From assembly GCA_028709805.1 (NCBI GenBank), contig JAQUTL010000007.1, positions 37,034-101,033 of the forward strand: a stretch of 64,000 nt of DNA, given 5' to 3'. This document shows, piece by piece, positions 61,342 through 64,000 of the stretch (positions within the stretch are counted from its first letter, which is position 1; every line of letters starts with the position of its first letter). The notes below the pieces were generated by a model that made no database searches, was not told the DNA's origin, and saw only the letters and a list, made by a program, of their open reading frames with translations. Both the position numbers and the translations under genes were made by a program. This DNA comes from Victivallaceae bacterium (GTDB lineage: Bacteria; Verrucomicrobiota; Lentisphaeria; Victivallales; Victivallaceae).

Positions 61342-62195
61342 AGTTCGTCTATCACGGCCAAAACCAGACTTCCGGTGACGGCGAGACTTTCCGCCGAAAT
61401 GCGTGAAAGATCGTCCTCCGGGGTGTGCCAGGCGTCATAATCGAAATCTATCAGATTGACGCAAGGCACGCCAAGTTCGCGGAACGGGCGGTCGTCATCC
61501 AGAATGTTGCCGCGATACTGGGTTATCCGGTCGGAAACGCCGGTCTTTTCCGCCGCCTTCATCAGAGTTTTCACCATGGCAAGCGACGTGTCGGCGGAAA
61601 GCGTATAATTAAGATCGCGGTCACCGACCATATCGATGTTGATCAACGCGATACAGTTTTTCAATTCGTCCGCCGAAAGTCCGGCGGCATAATTGCGGCT
61701 GCCGTGCAAACCGTCGTTTTCCGAATAGCGGCGCAGACACTCTTCGCCGTCAAACCAGACAATCCTGATTTCACAACGCGACGGTTTTATCGTTCGCGCC
61801 AGTTCGATCAGCACGGCGGCCGAACTTCCGGAATCGTTGGCTCCGGCCATCGGAGGCTCCAGTTTTTTCAGATCGTAATGACCGGAGACAATGATGAACC
61901 GTCCGCCGGACACCGCCGGATCAGCCGCCGGAATGACCGCTTCAATGTTGCGAAACGTCCGCACTCCCTCCGGCGTCATGTCTTCAAACTCAATAATCCG
62001 GCGTTTAACCGTTTCCGGCAGCGACGAAAAAATATATTCACCGGCTTTTTCCAGCTCACGGCTGCCGGAGACGCGCTGCCCGTGCGACAACAGCGTTTTA
62101 ACGCGACGCAGCGCCGCCTCGCCGTCAAAATCATATTCGTCCCCGGTGGAACAGCCGAGAATGAACAGCAGGCTCAGAAACGCGATTTTCCTCAT
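61320..62195 (-). CDS. M28-family zinc aminopeptidase, lipoprotein
   Basis: A 291-residue protein with a lipobox (MRKIAFLSLLFILGCSTGDE, Cys15), so it should be anchored in the membrane. The M28 zinc site is visible: VSGHYDLKK, AGANDSGSSAAVLIELA, VWFDGEECL and IALINIDMVGDRDL, ending DYDAWHTPEDDLSRIS. The combination resembles glutaminyl-peptide cyclotransferase/aminopeptidase relatives. It overlaps the upstream alpha-mannosidase by 4 bp and converges on the GH84-like gene, so it is part of a glycoprotein-degradation region by inference. Confidence 0.88.
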   Translation of the reverse strand: MRKIAFLSLLFILGCSTGDEYDFDGEAALRRVKTLLSHGQRVSGSRELEKAGEYIFSSLPETVKRRIIEFEDMTPEGVRTFRNIEAVIPAADPAVSGGRFIIVSGHYDLKKLEPPMAGANDSGSSAAVLIELARTIKPSRCEIRIVWFDGEECLRRYSENDGLHGSRNYAAGLSADELKNCIALINIDMVGDRDLNYTLSADTSLAMVKTLMKAAEKTGVSDRITQYRGNILDDDRPFRELGVPCVNLIDFDYDAWHTPEDDLSRISAESLAVTGSLVLAVIDELQNASCP

Positions 62196-64000
62196 TTAAG
62201 AAAAAACGTCCTTATTTCAAACGGCCGGAACTTCAATTTGACTTTCCCGGTAACCGCTTTGAAGGTTTCGCCCTGCTTCCATTCGATCAGATCGGTCTCC
62301 GTCAGCGCACGGTGGCCGCACAATCCGATTTCCGCCTCGCAGCCGTATCCTGAGGTTTCGACAAAACGGACTACCGTATCATCGCTTTTTGCCGCCTTTT
62401 TCATCGCGCAAAGCTCAATCGACCCGGTAACCGCGGAAACCGGAAACCGGAAATTCAGCTTTCCAGCAAAACCAGACGGCGTCCGGTTCAGCGCCGCCGC
62501 CTCGGAAATCACGTCCGACGCAACAAGATCGCCGGAATGTGGCAGCAGTGCGTATGTGAAAACATGTCGTCCGAGATCAGCGTAAAAATCCGGATATTTC
62601 GACGAACGCAGCAGCGCGAGATCAAAAAATCCGCCGGAAACATGACAACCGTATTTGCAGTCATTCAACAGCGCGATTCCGCGGTCGCGTTTGGAAAGGT
62701 CAAAATATTTCTGGTGCGCAACTTCAAATTTTGCCTGCTCCCAGCTGGTGTTGGTGTGGTTGGCCCGCCGGATGTAGCCATATTGAATATCGTATGCCGC
62801 ATCGGACGGACACACCGCCGAATCAAACCCGCTGCGAAGCATCATCCGGCTTTCATTCCAATCAACTTCGCATTCAAAATCAAGCCGTTTTGAACCTTTT
62901 TTCAGCGTAACTGTTTGATTTATCGCGCTTTTGCCTATCTTAAACTCTATTTTTGCGCGACAGAAAAGTTTTCCCTGGCTGATTTTTTTGAACGAAACGC
63001 ATTCCGCCTCGCAAACCTTTTTTTCCACATAATCCTTGTCTATATCCCACGCTTCATAACGAACCGGATAGTCACCGTAAAGCGACAGAACGTTGCCGAA
63101 GCCGGACATGAATTCGTATTCCAGTTCGCGGTCAAATGCCGAGATCAACCGTCCTGAACTGTCAAATTCATATCTTATCAATTCATTTTCAAGAACAAAG
63201 TCATTTTTCATCCGGGAAGAAAGTTTCTTTCCTTTTCCTTTTTTGAATTCAACCGAGCCGAGCGCCGGAATTTCGGCAAAAGTAAATCCGGACTGCGTTT
63301 CATACGTCTCAGCCTCCCACGGCAGCTCAAAAAGCCCGGAAACAGGATATGAAAGCGTATTGACCACCGTATATGTATTTTCGTCTCCGTCGAAAAGTTC
63401 GCGTCCGGCATGATCGCCAAGTCTTCCGCACATTTCGATTACCGCTTCATAGTCCTCCGAACTCTCGCCATAGACGCAATTTACCGAAGAACCAGGAAGT
63501 ATGTCATGAAATTGATTTATCAGCACGGTTTTCCACATCATGTCAAAAAGATCATCCGGATATTTTTCCGCCGGCAGCATGGAATACAGCGTTTCAAGCT
63601 CAACCAGACTCTGCTCGCATTTCCGGTTATACCGTTTGTTCCGTGCCTGATTTGTCAACGTTCCGCGATGCAGTTCAAGATAAAGTTCGCCACTCCACTT
63701 CGGAAGCCCGTTCACCTTGGACAACCGTTCAAAGAAATCACAAGCCCTGCCGAATTTTACTTTTGGAGAACCTTCAAAATTTTGCAGCCGCAACGCTCTT
63801 TCCACAAATTCAGAGCTTGGACCGCAGCCGCCGTCTCCGATTCCGTAAAGCGACATAAATTCATTGCATTCTCCGCTTTGAGCATATTTATTCTGCGCCG
63901 CCGCAAGTTTTTCGCAGGTCATATAAGCGTTGTAGGTGTCTTCCGGCGGAAAATGCGTCAAAACGCCGGTTCCGTCGATTCCGAGCCAATAAAAGCTGTG
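62192..64000 (-). CDS. GH38 alpha-mannosidase, 5' end outside window
   Basis: The frame is open to the right edge (about 602 codons visible); the N-terminus with most of the GH38 catalytic barrel is missing. The visible start reads HSFYWLGIDGTGVLTHFPPE, then DTYNAY and GDGGCGPSSEFVERALRL, SGELYLELHRGTLTNQARNK and MMWKTVLINQFHDILPGSSV, all typical GH38 blocks. The C-terminal beta domains follow (NTLSYPVSGLFELPW, VCEAECVSFKKISQGK). It removes alpha-linked mannose, for example from N-glycans. No signal peptide can be judged. It overlaps the M28 gene start by 4 bp and is the upstream gene of that pair. Confidence 0.9.
   Translation of the reverse strand, partial: HSFYWLGIDGTGVLTHFPPEDTYNAYMTCEKLAAAQNKYAQSGECNEFMSLYGIGDGGCGPSSEFVERALRLQNFEGSPKVKFGRACDFFERLSKVNGLPKWSGELYLELHRGTLTNQARNKRYNRKCEQSLVELETLYSMLPAEKYPDDLFDMMWKTVLINQFHDILPGSSVNCVYGESSEDYEAVIEMCGRLGDHAGRELFDGDENTYTVVNTLSYPVSGLFELPWEAETYETQSGFTFAEIPALGSVEFKKGKGKKLSSRMKNDFVLENELIRYEFDSSGRLISAFDRELEYEFMSGFGNVLSLYGDYPVRYEAWDIDKDYVEKKVCEAECVSFKKISQGKLFCRAKIEFKIGKSAINQTVTLKKGSKRLDFECEVDWNESRMMLRSGFDSAVCPSDAAYDIQYGYIRRANHTNTSWEQAKFEVAHQKYFDLSKRDRGIALLNDCKYGCHVSGGFFDLALLRSSKYPDFYADLGRHVFTYALLPHSGDLVASDVISEAAALNRTPSGFAGKLNFRFPVSAVTGSIELCAMKKAAKSDDTVVRFVETSGYGCEAEIGLCGHRALTETDLIEWKQGETFKAVTGKVKLKFRPFEIRTFFLK

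Overview
This window is GC-rich bacterial chromosome (by eye roughly 60% GC), mostly coded on the minus strand. It carries no phage, plasmid, IS element or CRISPR array. Three proteins begin with a type IV prepilin signal and end in the H-x9-DG motif, a class that is greatly expanded in Planctomycetes, Verrucomicrobia and Lentisphaerae. Together with a V-type ATPase operon containing a DUF2764 gene, two [FeFe] hydrogenases, a NuoE/NuoF/NfnB-like transhydrogenase and exo-glycosidases, this suggests a strictly anaerobic, carbohydrate-degrading member of the PVC group, most likely Lentisphaerota (Victivallales-like). The phylum assignment is inference.

Regions, left to right: 1-2068 is a 3'-truncated multi-PAS membrane protein. 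2194-10697 (minus) reads gyrB, recA, a large periplasmic TPR protein, ExbB, ExbD, a TonB-like protein and a small zinc-ribbon membrane protein. 10801-11487 holds a YrdC/TsaC gene and tRNA-Gly(CCC). 11574-13271 has two pseudopilin genes, each with a terminator. 13373-16476 is the alpha operon (rpmJ, rpsM, rpsK, rpoA, rplQ; no rpsD), behind a roughly 365-nt structured leader and an A-tract promoter. 16491-19181 holds an exported protein, a YkgJ-guanylate kinase fusion, CoaC and a dolichol-kinase-like protein. 19226-24039 has TcdA, a TatD-like hydrolase, an orphan BtuF and a sensor kinase/NtrC pair. 24157-28360 encodes a Stn-like electron-bifurcating transhydrogenase. 28431-37559 is housekeeping and repair: nfo, prmA, wbuC, a nitroreductase, a GT-C membrane protein, galK, dus, mutM and dgt.

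37623-44909 (plus) is the complete V-ATPase operon; its K subunit retains the Na+-ligand pattern. 45013-47736 is a secreted PHP-LamG protein behind a LacI-type palindrome. 48106-52942 is a hydrogenase cluster: two thioredoxin-like [2Fe-2S] proteins, a sensory hydrogenase with a PAS domain, a SpoIIE-type phosphatase and a second hydrogenase that keeps the proton-relay Cys. 53197-56643 has a third pseudopilin, a small exported protein, a PHP protein and a K+-channel-like protein. 56720-59106 is a BlaI/M56 regulator-protease pair with a BlaI-type operator between -35 and -10. 59239-64000 holds a GH84-like glycosidase, an M28 peptidase lipoprotein and a GH38 alpha-mannosidase cut by the window edge.

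The features least explained by known families are: (i) a dispersed short repeat, CCGTCACTTT with inverted partner TGACGGA, that clusters at gene ends, supplies stop codons, a ribosome-binding site and hairpin terminators; (ii) the structured leader of the alpha operon; and (iii) the in-frame YkgJ-Gmk fusion. Several promoters found by eye share a TTGnnn-N16-TATATT-like layout.
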